In this document: piece by piece, positions 1-14,330 of the stretch
Layout of the letters: the number at the start of each line of letters is the position of its first letter
How positions within the stretch are numbered: position 1 is the first letter of the stretch
Source of the DNA: Parelaphostrongylus tenuis
Taxonomy: Eukaryota; Nematoda; Chromadorea; Rhabditida; Metastrongylidae
Direction of reading: 5' to 3'
Assembly: GCA_019055375.1 (NCBI GenBank)
Contig: JAHQIW010000364.1
Span: 1 to 64,000, forward strand
Length of the DNA: 64,000 nucleotides
Translations under genes and position numbers: made by a program
The notes under the pieces: generated by a model
Told to the model about the DNA's origin: nothing
The model's input: the letters and a program-made list of their open reading frames with translations, nothing else
Databases searched by the model: none

Positions 1-3000
1 AGTTGTGGTCCTCAATTTTTGAGCATTTTTTAAATTAATTTCTTCAAATAAGAAATAACGAAAGAACGCCATAAACCTTGGGGCCATAAAATTGCTGTGA
101 CCACATCTATTCACTAATGTCGACGAGGACCTGATTATAAAGTAATCTAGTTGTATGTGCTGGAGAAACTAAGTAGAGTGTTTGTTACGTAATGGCAAAT
201 TTCTGAGTAGGAAATTTGAATATCGCTGCAGCAAACGTGTTCAAAACAAAAACGCCAAAGATCTTCAGATTCAGTGTTAAACCTAGCGCTGCAATTCAAA
301 GCATCAGCCATTATATCTGATGAGGCACGCTTGACTAACATCAAAAACTCCAAATTCATGAGCGGGTACTAATGTCTCATAGTCATAAATGGCCTAATTA
401 TACGGATCAGTGTAGAGCTCATGTGAAATGAACTGGATGTATTCGACTTCGTTTCATGAAAGCGTGACAAGAAAAACGATGGGTCTTACAGAACTGTTTA
501 ACACTGACTTCAGGAAAAGCTTGAGTCTTCTCACTAGAGTTACGAAACTATCTTATAAAGTGACTCGTACCTAGATTTGACTTCACGCAGTATATAGTAA
601 GGCTGGATGGGCAAAATAGCTTGAATTTTGGAGGAGACATTATAACAATGACCTCATGTGAACTCACTAAAAAGCACTTGTTTGCTCAATCACGGTATAT
701 ATGTAAATTTAGTGTTGGTGGTTACAAATTAAGAGCCATTTTATGCCTCTTGAGCGAGTCGAAACAAGGAGGTATGTGGTTCATAGATGAAAACTCCTCA
801 GTGTCTCGAGCTCGAAATAAGTCTCGATCAGAGCAGATGATAAAAGATCTATAAGATGAAGGATTAACACAAAAATCAATTCCGCTCAGTTTTCGAAGTT
901 CATAAGCATTCAAAGAATTAAGATCAACAAAAAGGTATCCTGTTTTCAAATTGGACGTTCGCTCGCTTGAAGCGAGAACTTTTAGCTATGGGTTGAGGAG
1001 AGGGAAAGCGTGATTTGAAAAATTGAAAGGAAGAAAAGGAGAAAACAGTTGAGTAAACAATAATCTCTTGTTCTTGTTCTCAATTCTATCTCTAACTATA
1101 AAAAAAAAACAAAACAAAAATCAGAGTATTAGCTAGTCGAAACATGTGTAAGGAATGTCTTAGTGGGATTTACATACGCTTACAGTCTTGTCATTTTTTG
1201 ATTATAGCTCAATAGAAAAATAACCAGTATACTTAAAATGCTCCCCAAAAAATATAAGTGGAAAAGATTCGGGGAGAAAATTTTAGGACAAAAAAATAAC
1301 AAAGATCATAGCCGTGATTTATTCAGAAGTTTTTTTTTTGACAAAAAAGGCAGGGTCGGCTGTCAATCCCGATTCAGTTACACCAATTGCAATGATTAAT
1401 CACCTTATCACAGTAGTTTAACTAATATAGTATACTATAACGCAGTAGTTTCTGTATCTCAACGCATTCTGGTAAGAAATTCCAGTATGAAGCACCACTG
1501 ACTAGCTAGTCTGACTTTTATCAATACCTAATGACCCACTTCACAATTGCCCAATCACATTGTTGCATCAAAATCGGTTTTTTATTTTTGAAAGACCAAT
1601 AATCAGCGAAGACTCAGAGAACTTATTTTTCAAAACAGTCCTTCTATTAGTTGCTGTACGACATAGGAAAAAAAAAGCTCGAAAGACTCAAAATATGGTT
1701 TTAAAGGATAATAATTATCGGATATACGAACACTATAGTGTCGTATGGTATATTAATTTTAGATCAAGCTGACCGTACTACAAACAGAAACTCAAATTGA
1801 AAGGGAAACTGGGTGCTTCCCGTATGATTAACGTGAAAATTATACTGAAACTTGGTATTTCACAGTTTAGAATGGAAATTGAGACTGCTATCGTGATAAA
1901 ACCATATGTATGCGGAGAAGAGCAATGCCTATGTATTGTGAATGCAAATCGTGGGTACAAAAATTCGAAAAAAAAAGCTGGTTTTTAGGAAGAAATCGGA
2001 GAATAAAAAATGCTGCAAAGTCAGAATGTGAGTAATATGGTACAATATGATTAGAAAAGAAGCTTCAAGTTGAGCAGTACTGAGAAATACAAAGCAGATA
2101 AAAGGGAAAAAGTGGAAATGTGATCAAATGCTGGAATGCACTGCTAAAAATGGTCATGGAGATAAACGTCTTCAACAAAAGTGGAATCTCTCAAAGATTT
2201 AGCAGATCGCCGAATTTGCTATTGTCGCCCTGTGCCATTAGCAAGGGATTAAAAAAGATTAGTGGATGTGATTTTCCATCTCCAGAAAGTTATGAATAAA
2301 TCGCATATTCTCCGAATTATTGGTAATTATGAAGTGTTTTTCCATTCAACAAACCCGCGACCCGAAAATGTCCCATATAATTTCCCTTCGCTACATACGA
2401 AATAGTGTGCCTATATAAGAAACGCTAACGTTAAGTGCATAGAAGAAAGGAAAGAGAGCGTGCGGATAGGGGTGTGGGTGTTTGGGTGTGAATGTGGGTG
2501 AAGGTAGCTGGAACAAAGATTAACAGCCTTTTCTGCGAGAGGAACACAGTCGAACAACGAACAGCGAGCCATGACCGGCTAGGAAGGTAATGATGGAGTG
2601 TGGGGGGATGTGAGTAAACGCTGAGCGACCGGTGGAATAGTTGTCGAAGCGGCCCGCGAAGCCACCTCAGTGTCAGACTTGTGCAATTATTACGGGAACA
2701 TTGCCATTAAACAACCAATACGACAACACAATCTACAATTTCAAGGTCATCGACAATCGCAATGAAGTTCATATGCAAAAACAGGCCGATTCTAGGTGGT
2801 CAGATTTTTGTTGACTCCTCCAAGGGAAAAGTAGATGCGTCTTTAACGATATTCGATTAGTTGCTATTCGAAGTTGGGTTATTCTTTGTAGCTACGAACC
2901 TCTCCATTATACATATTGCTTTGAAATTATTTAGAAACGTCTAATACGAATAAATAGGTTGCGGAAATCATAGCTCTCGCGAATGTGAACGTACATGTCC

Positions 3001-3790
3001 AATATATCGCAGAGCTACGTAGAAACCCAGATGATTGTTGGGGTCCTATACCAAGATTGTGGACTAAAGAAGTTCGTAGTGTCGGTATGGGACGCATAAA
3101 TCGGCATAGCGGAATCAGAATACTCTCTCCCACCCTGAAGGTTAGAATGTTCAAAACGCTCTTCACATGGTACACAAGTGGTTCTACTCATGAGTGAATA
3201 CTTATTTTAGATATGAATCCTATAGTCTAACATAAGATTCGCTCAGAAGTGACCATTGAACTAATTTTGAAGTCGATTAGGAGGCGACGGAGCAGGATCA
3301 CTTGACGTCTTGTGCCCAAACGGATACCACCCGTAAATTCCCGGAAGAACATGAGAAAATTTTTTGTGGGTATAGCTAACTCCTGCAGCACAAATTGATG
3401 TACCTCATGCGGTCACCACATATTGAAAATAGTAGCCCCTAATGAACACGAATAAAGATTGCAAAGCTTGTCGGGCTGTTCCAACCGGTTTAAAGCTATT
3501 TACGACCCTGGCTAACGGAAAGGATTGGTGGACAGTGTTCTAGCGCCTGTTCGAGTCAATTGATCAACAGTAGGTTCCTAAAAAGAATTTACTAATAGGC
3601 AAACACTCCATATAATGAATTATAGCAGTGGTATCGCGAATTAAATCGCTTAGCAGTTCTTGGTGAAACTGCCTTTAAGAAGTGAGAACGTGAGCGGAGG
3701 GTTTCACTACTCTCATATCTCTGTAGGTGACCACGATTCCCTTGTGATCAACAAGAAATGTAGCCGCTCTTTAAAGGTGGTATATGTTAC
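1..3790. other. No gene recognised; AT-rich intergenic DNA
   Basis: Only short ORFs occur on either strand and none shows a recognisable motif or a consistent set of splice sites. The one compositional oddity is a GC/GT-rich patch at about 2440-2700, listed separately. Confidence 0.6.
2440..2700. other. GC/GT-rich patch of unknown role
   Basis: This patch is clearly richer in G and C than the surrounding DNA, with a run of GTGTGGGTG-like words followed by several CpGs. It has no long ORF. It could be an unannotated 5' exon or promoter of a gene, or an old repeat; nothing in the sequence decides. Confidence 0.3.
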
Positions 3791-3796
3791 AATTAT

Positions 3797-3814
3797 ATAT
3801 ATATATGCAATATA

Positions 3815-3850
<36 letters not shown>
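3797..3850. repeat. (TA)n microsatellite
   Basis: An interrupted TA dinucleotide run that stops exactly where the RTE fragment's reading frame begins. The LINE fragment therefore seems truncated at, or joined to, this microsatellite. Confidence 0.9.
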
Positions 3851-3853
<3 letters not shown>

Positions 3854-4552
3854 GAACGGATGGGTTTCTAATGCCCCATTCACGCTCAACGGAACGACAA
3901 TTTCCGAATGCTCCAGTTACATCTATCTAGGTCGTGAAATCAACATGATGAACGACCTAGCCCCAGAGTTGAGCAGGAGTAAACGAGCGGCTTGGGGAAC
4001 GTTTAAGAGCATCGAAGATGTAGTGAAGAGGACAAAGAACGTCCGACTCCGTGCCCACCTTTTCGACTCGACAATTATCCCTGCCCTAACGTATGCAGCA
4101 GAAACCTGGTCGCTACGTAAGCAGGATGAAAGATCACTTGCCGTTATCGAACGCGCAGTCGAAAGGTCGATGCTAGGAGTATCTCGTATTTCGCAAATGA
4201 GACAAAGGATCCGAACTTCGACCTACGTCAACGATCGAAAATCAGAGACGCCGTTCTACACGCCAGGATATCGAAAATAAGGTGGGCCGGACACGTGATG
4301 CGCTTCAACGACAACCGATGGACGAGAGCCGTTACCGACTGGATTCCTCGGGACGTCAAGCGCTCTAAAGGAAGACCACTGACCCGTTGGTCCGATTTCT
4401 TCACGAAAGCGATGGAAGAAAGATATGATGCTCAGCGAATTCCTAGAGCAAGGAGGACCCACTGGGCTACTCTTGCACGCGATAGGGAAAAATGGAAGAG
4501 TTGCTGGTACCCGCTCGAGTCACTCGACGATCAACGGGACGACAGGTGATAT
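3846..4552 (+). mobile_element. RTE-type LINE, 3' fragment (end of reverse transcriptase ORF)
   Basis: The translation matches the C-terminal part of nematode RTE-clade reverse transcriptases: YLGREINMMNDLAPELSRSK, then ALTYAAETWSL, then after a frameshift near 4230-4255 RWAGHVMRFNDNRWTRAVTDW and THWATLARDREKW, with a stop at 4547-4549. The same block recurs at about 33.8-34.45 kb (+) and 36.05-36.9 kb (-). The endonuclease and the catalytic RT motifs are absent, and the 5' edge abuts a TA microsatellite. With one frameshift it is a dead fragment. Confidence 0.9.
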
Positions 4553-4859
4553 ATGCAATAATGTAGAGTGACATGCGGGACTTTGAACATTAGACGAGTA
4601 TCGAACCCACATTTCGCCCTTTCCAAAGTGCGCACTAACCAATTGTAGTAGCGAGGCTCCTGTTCTGCTACCCACCCTTCCTGAACAATCGATCTGTCAA
4701 CAAACAGTCATGAACAGCTTGGCCTGATAAACGCGATATGTGATTGACGCGTGAGGTTTAGAGTCTTGCAAATCACCTTACATTATTGGTTATATGATTG
4801 CGACACTATAGCACCACTGAAAAAAAAAGTTTAAATACAGAATTCTTGTTGATTACTAT

Positions 4860-4900
4860 TATATATATATATATATTATATATATATATATATATTATCG
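4860..4900. repeat. (TA)n microsatellite
   Basis: Short TA dinucleotide run, interrupted once. Confidence 0.9.
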
Positions 4901-4911
4901 CAAAAAGAGTA

Positions 4912-5000
4912 GTAGCGGAGTGCCTTGGTAATGGTTAGCACACGCTCCCGGAAAGGGTGAATTACGGTTTCCTTCCTATCATCTGGCAGAATTAAAGATT
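4912..5000 (+). repeat. tRNA-like SINE fragment
   Basis: It holds a degenerate A-box-like stretch (TGGTAATGGTTAGCACACGC) followed by a CTCCCGGAAAGGGTGAA block that also appears in the better preserved tRNA-headed SINEs at 39-43 kb. Only the head is visible. Confidence 0.35.
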
Positions 5001-8000
5001 TGTAACGCTCTCCAAATAGAGACGATAATGATATCTTAGAAATTTCTTGAATCTCTGCACACATTAACAAGTGATAGTAACGTGATTGATCAATTTATCG
5101 TTTTCCGACATCGATATCTCGGAATCAAAACAAACTGAAGACAGTCGTAGATGAAATTAGGTGCTCATAACTACGTCTTCAGTTAGTCGATGTGCAAAAA
5201 TTGTGGCACCCAGTCAAAGAAGAAACCAGTTGCAAAAAATGCGACAACGGCGGAATTAGGAGAGATTCTGCTGACTAGGGGAATTCTTGTGGAGGAGTAA
5301 CGAATCGTCCTCAAAATAACTGTTGCCTGCTGCTGAGAAACTTGGAACGTTGTAGTGCAACTATCTAAGAATTTTGAAAATGTTTATTAGTAATATTGTC
5401 CGGCTTTTGATTCTTGAATAATATGGTTACCTACAACTGTCAATTACATATGTAGTACTCGCATGGACTAGAAGGGAATAATCCGCTCCTAAGTTTGATG
5501 AAAAGTAGACAACCCTATTTGGATTGTTGATTTATTTTTAGTACTTATATGAACTAGTAAGGAATAGCCTATTAACATGAATCTGATGAACAACGGAGAA
5601 GCGTAATAAATAATCAAATGTTATAATAATATCGACCTTAAAATCTAGATGTAATGAGAGGCTTGTCTTGATTTCAATTTGAATATTAAAAGAGTTAAGG
5701 GTGGATTGAATCAGGCGCAAATTTCCCCACTCAATCAGTGGATGTAGGATTCAAAAATGACATAGGGCAAAAACCTCTGGATTAGGTTAACTCTCAGCCT
5801 GAGCTTTGTAAATGACTCTTGACCCATGACATAGCAGTTGACGACGAGTAGCTCTGCAAAAGATAGAAGCTTAGTGACAGCTTAACTGAATAAAAGTAAG
5901 CCTTAATTGGAGAGGGTGAGAGGCTAAGCTGATGTGAAGGGTAGCGGAGAAAGTGAAAGCAGCGAATGTTCACTAGCACCAGCATAATAGTATTGTAATT
6001 CATTCATTCGTGGAGCCATACAAAAGTTCTAAAGCTGTGTGATTTCGTGTCAAGTGCGATATATTCGCCAAGAGATTAGCCAGGATTGAGCAGAGCTCGT
6101 TCCAAATGGGCTGCCCGCTGCGCGATTTTGATGAAGGCAAGGCGGACTGAGAGGCTTCGCTCGTCTCTCACCGTTATAAGCTGTATAGCTGACTACTCGA
6201 AGGCTGTGGATATGATGGTATCATGGAATTATAAAGTACTGATAATGCTATATTCATCTACATTCTACTGCTCCTCTCCAGTCAGTATATCAGCATTCAC
6301 ATTCAGCCGACTATGCATCTCGTTCGTGTATTTGTGTATTGTACGACAAAAGGAGAAAGGTAACTGATAGAAAATCAGTATGACAAAAAACTTCAGAAAA
6401 GTGCCTGGATCTAAACTAAAGGAGTGACGCTCATGATCCATAAAGATGCCTTCAAAAAATAATGTTATGAGGCATCAAACCATTGAGGTCACCTTGAGAT
6501 TCTGCCATATTAGAAGCAACTTTCCGATATTTGTAATAGTTTCTGCATTTTTCCATCAATAAATCAAATCCATTAGCGATAACCTCAAAGCAATGAAGGA
6601 CTTCAAACACCATATAGTTGAAGAAGTATCTAACTTCAAGAAATTCCATTGATAATCATGATAATAGCTATTTTAAGGTGATTATCACTAGTAGAAAATC
6701 GAAAATCAAGCCTGTAACTGGTTGTCGACTTAGCGAAACTTCCAACCACCTGACATTCCCTCTAGTGAAGGCTATTTCGAATAACTTTGCTGTGAATCCA
6801 ATGTGAACGACCAGAAATTGCTTTATTTATATCTACAACAAGAAGATATTGGTATATGCAAGTCCAACGTGAACAGACCTCCTATTGGTCACGCCGTAGT
6901 TGATCGTTTGACGGCTCTGCACTTAAATTTTGGGACGTAGCGTAACGCACGTATTATTTGAAGCTTTTTTATGTCCTTAAGGCGTTTTGTCATTGTAAGA
7001 GTCAAAGAGTAGAACGACAACCACAGAAATTAAGTGATGAGCTTTTATCGCGTAGTGGTTACTGGATAAATACTGATTTTAGTTCGATGACCAGCTGCTA
7101 AGCTGTGATTGGTCAATTTTCAAAGGGTTAAGCAAGCATTATAATGGTTCACGATGATTTAAATAAGACTCTATCAAGCAGATGCGCAATAGACTCTACT
7201 GTTTCGGCTTGTTTTTTGTAGGCGCCGATTTCTGTGGCTTTCGAAAGCATCTGACAGGGATTAATATGTGAGAGTGAGCGAAATAACATAATAATTACGG
7301 TAGACTGCGACTTATTCATGATCGAATGACTCTCGGATCGGGCACTCTCCTCACCATAACATTTTGCCGTCTTTCTACACACCACATCTCAAGGACGACA
7401 TTCGCGGCAGACAATAACAAAATGAACTGTTGTCGATGAAGGTCGAGCTGAGGATTTCACATTTTTGTTCAATATCTCAAATCGGAAGACCAGTCAAGTT
7501 ACCGACTATTAGTTTCGATAGCATCATATTGGGTGAAATCTGACTCCGCCTTTTTTTTATTAAAGTAATATCAATGATTGAGGATAATCAAAATCTTTTA
7601 TGTTCAAGAGTGCATTAAAAACACTACTGATTTATGTTTTTTGCACAAAATGTTTAATATGATGGTTTTTACAGGACCTTGACGACAACTATTGCACCCG
7701 AAAGCGATAGTTTTGAAATTTGCTAGCTTGTAAATTGAATTTGGTAATTTCAAGTGGTGATCCGACGTTGCAATGCCGAGATAGTAAGGCCGGTAAGATA
7801 AATCTCCTGAAACCTCCAACTCAAGCTCTTTTAGGACGTTTTTGATCGGTTTTACAACATGAAATGGGCGTTACATGTAGCAAATTGCGAAGTCCGCGCC
7901 ATTTTGATTTTTTTTTGAATGACTTTTGCAAAGATGATTTGCATGACCACGGTGCCTGTATCGCAAGAAAATTCGCATTGGACGATATCTATCTATCAAG

Positions 8001-11000
8001 CAATCTCAAGCAATCAAGCAATCTAAACCACTTTTGGCTAGTAAATCTGTAAAGAAATGTTGCTGCAATTAGAATTTCTTGATTACAAAAGTTGTCATCT
8101 TCAAAGTTTTTGTACGCAAATAAAACATATAAGCAAATAACGTTTTGAGATCTTTGAAACACAAAAAAGGATTCATACATCTTCGTTTTTACTACTATTC
8201 CAGTGAAAAAAAAATGGCAGGTTGTATTTGTACACTCAATAATAAAACATATGACTTCATTCTAGATGGTTTTTCTCGCAAAAATCGCCAGCTTTTCTGA
8301 ACTTTTATAGTTTCAATAACAGAAACAAGAACAAGTTGGCGAGTGGAAAGGAAAAACAGTCACAAAACTAGAAAAGCCTGGTCTAGAAGAAAAGGTCGTT
8401 GAGCACTTGTCCTACAGCTATCTTTGTTACTTGTAAGGTGCTATTTTCATGAATTCGCAGCAGATTGACATCAAAGTTGTTGTTTTGCCACAGAAGCTAA
8501 AAATATTGAACAGTGCATGAGTGTGCATCTTGAGCTATTGCCTTCTTATACATCTCATCCTTCAAGATTTTTTTCATATGAAGTGCACTCTCATGTTAAC
8601 CCTTTTAATGCGCAGCATACTTCTTACTCTTGACAGTAGAAAGCGGTGTATTATATTCAGCTGGAACCTAGATTTCTCAATTTTATCTTCTCCTCAACGT
8701 TCACAAATACATAACTGCTTCAATTAGTGAGCGCAGCAGTTCACATCTTCAAATAATATTTCATTATAGCAGCTATTTCAAACATGGGCACACTGTTTTG
8801 GAATTTTTATAGATTCCAGCTTCCGTCTAAATTCTTACGCCGATTCGCTTACTAAGCTAATTGTGCGGCACTACAAAAATCAGGCCTACCTACAAAAAAG
8901 AAACGGCCTAAAAAAAAATAAAAAATACGCCCCCCCCCCAAACAAAAATTTCGGCCTTCTAAAAGAGTTTCGACATCAGAATACAATAACAAAGTAGTAC
9001 CGTGACAGGTATGTAATCGTTAAGAGAACACTGAAGTTAATTTAATGGAAGCAGCAGGAAAGCGCCGCAACAGCAAAACGTTTCCTCTTTTTTATTGTTG
9101 ATAAAAACTCGTCCAATCAGTCCAATAGATTAAACTATTTCGTTTACGAACGAAATTACGAGGTGTTGGACTGGAGGAAGGTTGAACCAGAATCGCAAGA
9201 AATTTACGACTCTCTCAGGTTCCCACGTTTTAACGACTCTTGTGGTAGTTGACGTGATATTGAGATAAGAAAAGAAGCAGCATGTGCCGGGGCGATAGCG
9301 CTGTGTTGTTGATTTCGTTTGTCTAGAGAACAGTACGTGAGCGAATTTTACCTCAAGCAGTACAGGACGTGGCTTAGAACTATCGTTTTAAATTGGGAAG
9401 AGAGTTCTGGGGCGGTTGCAAAAATTTGAAACTTTCTGTATGAATTTCAAGCAAACAATAATAATTATTGAAATAAAGGCCACCGGTTTTCTCTGCTTGT
9501 TGTGCCTTTCTCTTCAACTTCGTTGATTTCGTCAACCGCAGCTCGCTGTGAAGGACTCTTTTTCTACCAATGACGCCATAACACACGATCTTCGATTGTA
9601 TTGTTGGACAAGGCAGAACCTTCAGACAAAAGTAGAAATAAGAATAATATCCAGGCTCAGTGGGAAAATGCCACGTAAAAAATTGTAATATTCCCATGAA
9701 ATGTGTGGGAGTTATCACATGCTCAGTAAAGTGTACCAGAACTTTCCTTCCAACCGTAACATGATCAGAGAGTCCAAATCTTGTGTCCGTTCTTTAGAAA
9801 GCATTAAGAATTGGTGCAATAACTTATGGTTAGAATCTTACTTCTTTAAGCTCAAATTAGCTCTATTTCAAAGCTATTTCTCTAAAGAAAATTCTCTGTA
9901 GGCTACTGTTGTTGCTGTTCCGCTGAGAAATCAAGTCACACTTTGAATCACTGCATCACACATGGATCACATTGCTAATGTCAAATAGAAGTAGAAACGG
10001 CATGAGGTTACTTTAGAATGATTTTAAAAATGTTGGATTGTGCAGAGTGTTGTATAACAACAACCAACTGTAAACAAAAGGTTGAGTAGCATTTGCGGAA
10101 AAAAATGGAAAAAAAATTGAAAAAATGGAGCACAGATAATAACAAAACGATATATATAAATGGTCAAAACTGTAGGACATAGAAAAGTGTAATGGAATAA
10201 ATTCACTACAACATAACGCAGCTGTGTCCATGTATCTCGCCTATCGTCTGAAGGGCACATATCATTCACGCCCTTATATATGCTGACTTCTATCAATAAC
10301 GGGTGAGCTTGAAGGTGTGTGTTTGACGCTTATCAATACTTTAGTGGTTAAGCCGATGTTTGATTGGCATATGTAATGGATTGAGGAGATCCACTTTTGT
10401 GCCTGGACAGTGTTTTTATCCCTTCCAACCCCAAATACTGGGAGAAGGAGAGTTGATTGAGCGACGAAGTGGTTGAAATCGACCACCAACCACTCTAGTA
10501 TTGTAAGCTACTTCTGACCAATGAGTTACACGCTCCCGCTGTCATGATATGTTTAGCAATGTAATTCGAGAAATTTTGAAAACTCAATCAAACATTCTTG
10601 ACTTCTTGCGATTACTACTTCACCCACATTACATATATTGATGAAAATTTGTGTCACTCATAGGCATGTCGAGAGAGTCTGGATTTGAACGGCACAAAGA
10701 CGGCTCATGGTGAACAGTAGTTACTGAAATAGAAATCATTGGAATCTGCAGATTTCCTATTGAAGGCCACTTCTTGCTTTACTCCTATACATTATATTCT
10801 ACTAAACCACTCGAGCACTTTGTTCTTGACACTTTTATCAATAGCGATATTTAGAACAATGAGGTAGTACTACATAATGACACTCCCTAATTCGTCAATA
10901 TTCTTGCAAAATGCTATGTAGCTCTTCCGAATATTGCTGACATGGTACTCTGAATTCATGCTAAAAAATTTAAGGGGGAAAGAATAATAAAAGGAAAGAT

Positions 11001-12470
11001 ATAGAGCGAGGACTCGAATAAGTTTATCATGCACTCAAGCCCTAAAGAAGTCCTGCTATGAAAATTTGCATGTTCGTCATTGAATTAATGGTCTCAGACA
11101 CCTCGGTAACATTCTGGAGTGTCAGGTTGCTTTTTGTACACCTTCAAAAGATAAATGGTGCAATAAAACCTACTTCAAACAAAGTAAAGTGAGATAATTC
11201 GCAAGAAGTAATCCACGAAAATATTCTGTGCATTGCAGTGGTAGAAATACTGCTACTTACGAATGTGGGGCAAAAAGAACAGATGGTCAGCATGGAAATC
11301 CATGAGGTTAGCTTGTTTTACGCCTCTCAGTTAGATTGACAGCTCTTTCATGGATGACAGCGTTGGCATAAGTCGAATAATAGAAACAGGTTCTCAGTGA
11401 CTTTTTCTAAGTAAGCCAAACTGTTCTGCTCAACTCTGACAGAAAGCCCATGACGAGGAAGTAAGAAAAAGATACTGGAAAGAAAACATCCATCCAGCTT
11501 CTATAATTGCCATATACTGCCACCTGTTCTTTGATGAAAAGTCTAATCGACGTGAAATTGGCTTCTTTTACTGGGCGGGTCTAGCACAGCATGACCAGTT
11601 TACATCTACGACAATCGTCTGGCTGAGGAGGCTTCATTCTCGGGCAATGTCCGGATTGAAGCAATTGCGTTGTTAGTAAGAAACACGGACGATGGGTATT
11701 GATGCGGCTGTCAATGTATGAAGTACAGACAAGGTTGTAAAATGTTTTCGTACACTGTCATTTCGTCTAAATTGCCTTCTACAAAACCTTTCGCGGATCC
11801 ACTCACAGCAAGTTAATGGGTCAGTAATTCCGCGTGAATTTACTGGCTGAACACGATAGAGATAACATCATTAAGCAACTCATTGGTTGCGACACCTGGG
11901 TATCTCCACCTCTCCTTCAATTACGACCGTGACATTAGTATTAAGTTATGTAAAACTGGCAATTTCCTATGCGCATGTTTCTATTTACTCTAATATAGTT
12001 AGCCTAACAAACAACTCACAAAACAGCTACTCACAGTACGCCATTCCACACTTTTTTCCTTTTTTTTTCTTAACTCCAAAAACATAGAAAAGCATGGTCA
12101 CATTATCTTTCTTAAAAACGCAATGCGCAACTTAGAATTCCGGTATAAATTCAATAAATAGCAAAATAACACGAGTTAAACGAACCAAGAATGCTGAATA
12201 ATAACAAAACTTGGACATTGAAACGGGAGTTGAACCCGAGTTCCAGCCACACCCGTACTACTACTACTATATCAGCGAGGTCCTGCGAATTAAGCAGTGA
12301 AGCGCGGCTTCAATTCTCAACAAAAGTTTTGAGTTCTGCATATCACCAAGCAATTTTTTATACATGAGATTGAGGAGCAACTTTTGAAACTTGTTGAAAA
12401 TTCAAAATTTATTCATAAATTGAATTGAAAGCAATATTAACTATTTTTCAGCATCATATCATTAATTTTT
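5000..12470. other. No gene recognised in this 7.5 kb
   Basis: All ORFs are short and without motifs. A small reading frame on the minus strand near 6060-6165 looks protein-like by composition but has no partner exon. A C10 homopolymer lies at about 8930-8940. I see no RNA gene. Confidence 0.5.
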
Positions 12471-12479
12471 CGGACCATC

Positions 12480-12765
12480 ATTATCCACGATCTTCTGCTA
12501 GCGATTTGCAAGCCTCCGGATTTGTTTGAAATACCGTTCCTTGGGTTTTAAATCAAAAAACTCTTGACATCCTTCTTCAACATGATCAAATGCCTCGAAT
12601 CGTCGCCCATGCAGGAAATGTTCTATTGAGCGAAAAAGACCATAATCGGATGGCGCAGAATCTGGACGGTAGGCTTTGTGCGGCATGACCTCGACTCCCT
12701 CCAATTCATAAAACTTCTTCGCAACTTTTCTGTTATATCCACTCTCTCTCAGGTTTTGAGTAAAA
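12480..12765 (-). mobile_element. mariner-family transposase, C-terminal remnant
   Basis: The minus-strand frame includes RPDSAPSDYGLF, the mariner signature around the last catalytic acidic residue (family form YSPDLAPSDYHLF), and then HFLHGRRFEAFDHVEE, matching the family's LxGRRFxSxEEV region. The N-terminal DNA-binding domain, the other catalytic residues and the terminal inverted repeats were not found nearby, so this is a truncated dead copy. Confidence 0.85.
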
Positions 12766-12959
12766 CGTATTTTTCGCCTCTGTAAAACGTTTTGATAGTC
12801 ACTTGATAGCTTAACTTAAGTAAAATTGAATTGCTGTTTATTTTTGGCTTATTTTTGGCGCTGTACAGCAGAACTGAAAATTTGCTTTACGTTCAAGGAT
12901 TTCTCGCCTGATGGACCTTTTCATTATTAAATTTTGATCGTTGAATGGGGAAATATTAG

Positions 12960-14330
12960 CGATTTCAATGGTATAATAGGTTTCCCAAAGGGACTTCTTA
13001 GAGCTCTGTAACGTTCAAACGAAGACTCACGGTTTCTTATGTCCGAATTATTGCTGTTATCCGCACCCGCTCAAAAGTAATCCACTTTCCAATAATTTTT
13101 TTCAAGTAGTTTTGTAACTTGATCAACACATCATATGTGAAAAATTTCAATGATGTACGTGGGTTCTGAAGAGAACCTTTTAGTGCGCTGCATCAACCAG
13201 AATAAAATTATGTTTCACACTTGAGGCACCTTTTGCTGGACAGAGCATTTGCCTTGAACTTTTAGTAACCATTTATTAGTCTGAATTCTGCCGATTCCAG
13301 TGATGTATTTGAGTTTTCAAAAGATTTACTTAGTCAGCTGTAACAGCCAGAAGAAATTAGGTGTCGCGCATTGCAACAATGGCATTAGGCCATCATGCAT
13401 TGTCGCGATGTGGACGGGATTTCGCAAGATTGGCACCAGGCCAACGAGCCATCTCAACATTTGCCACATTGATCAAGTCATAACAAGTCAACAGCCCTTT
13501 GAATGTCTCCTGCTTCTCATCGAGCTCACTTAATTATGAGCATTTTCGCCTGGCTAATCAGCAAAAAAGAAGCTGTCGTGCTTTTTCAGAAAGACGGCGT
13601 TTTACAATCCAAACGTCTGTGCAAGAAAGGATATCCGAAAAGGTTCAGGTCTGTCAAGTTGTTTGACGATGTTGAAAGCATAGGTGACGCGATAAGGTCA
13701 ATTTTAGCGTCATGAATTTGTTTGGGAACACTCATCTTTGCTTCTGCTCCTCGTTTCTTGCACGGTAGGACTGAAGAGTCAGCGTCAGTTAAATGGTGCA
13801 AGAAAAATCTCTTCATGAACCACAGAACAGTCGTGCGAAATAACTACCTTTTCAAATCACTCTCGGATACTGTCAATTTTTTGTGGCCTTCTGAAAGTGA
13901 TCCCTATTTTAGTGTGAGTTTGCCAATCTTTCAAACACAATAAATTATTTTCAACAAATCTTTATTTCAAAGAAAAGCCTATGGTCGTGTAGGAAAAATT
14001 TCGGAGTATCAGAGACAATCATGATTTTCGTCAAAAAAGCCGCATTTGATTCTTGTCGCGAATTGATTTCACAGGTAGTACATAGACTCTAGCCGGCAGG
14101 AAGTGCTTACCGAATGTGAAACGCATCTTCCCTTTGAGCATTACAGAACTCTAAGAAGCCCTTTCTAAAAAAACAAACACACCGTTGGAGTCGATAATTA
14201 TCTGAACTTGAGTATACAAGTCGGATTATAAAAAAAACTTTTACCGGCTAGAAATGCTTGAATGTGAAACAAAATTTTATTTCGACTGTTACAGCGCCAA
14301 AAACAAGCCTTTTGAGAAATGAAATATGTT
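12960..14330. repeat. Dispersed repeat units in inverted arrangement
   Basis: A motif of the form GTTACAGAGCTCTAAGAAG..CCTTT is present on the minus strand near 12985-13020 and on the plus strand near 14130-14165. A second motif (TGTGAAAC..AATTTTATT) recurs near 13200, 14260 and 52590. The stretch between holds no recognisable gene. The outer borders are not clear, so no element type is assigned. Confidence 0.4.
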
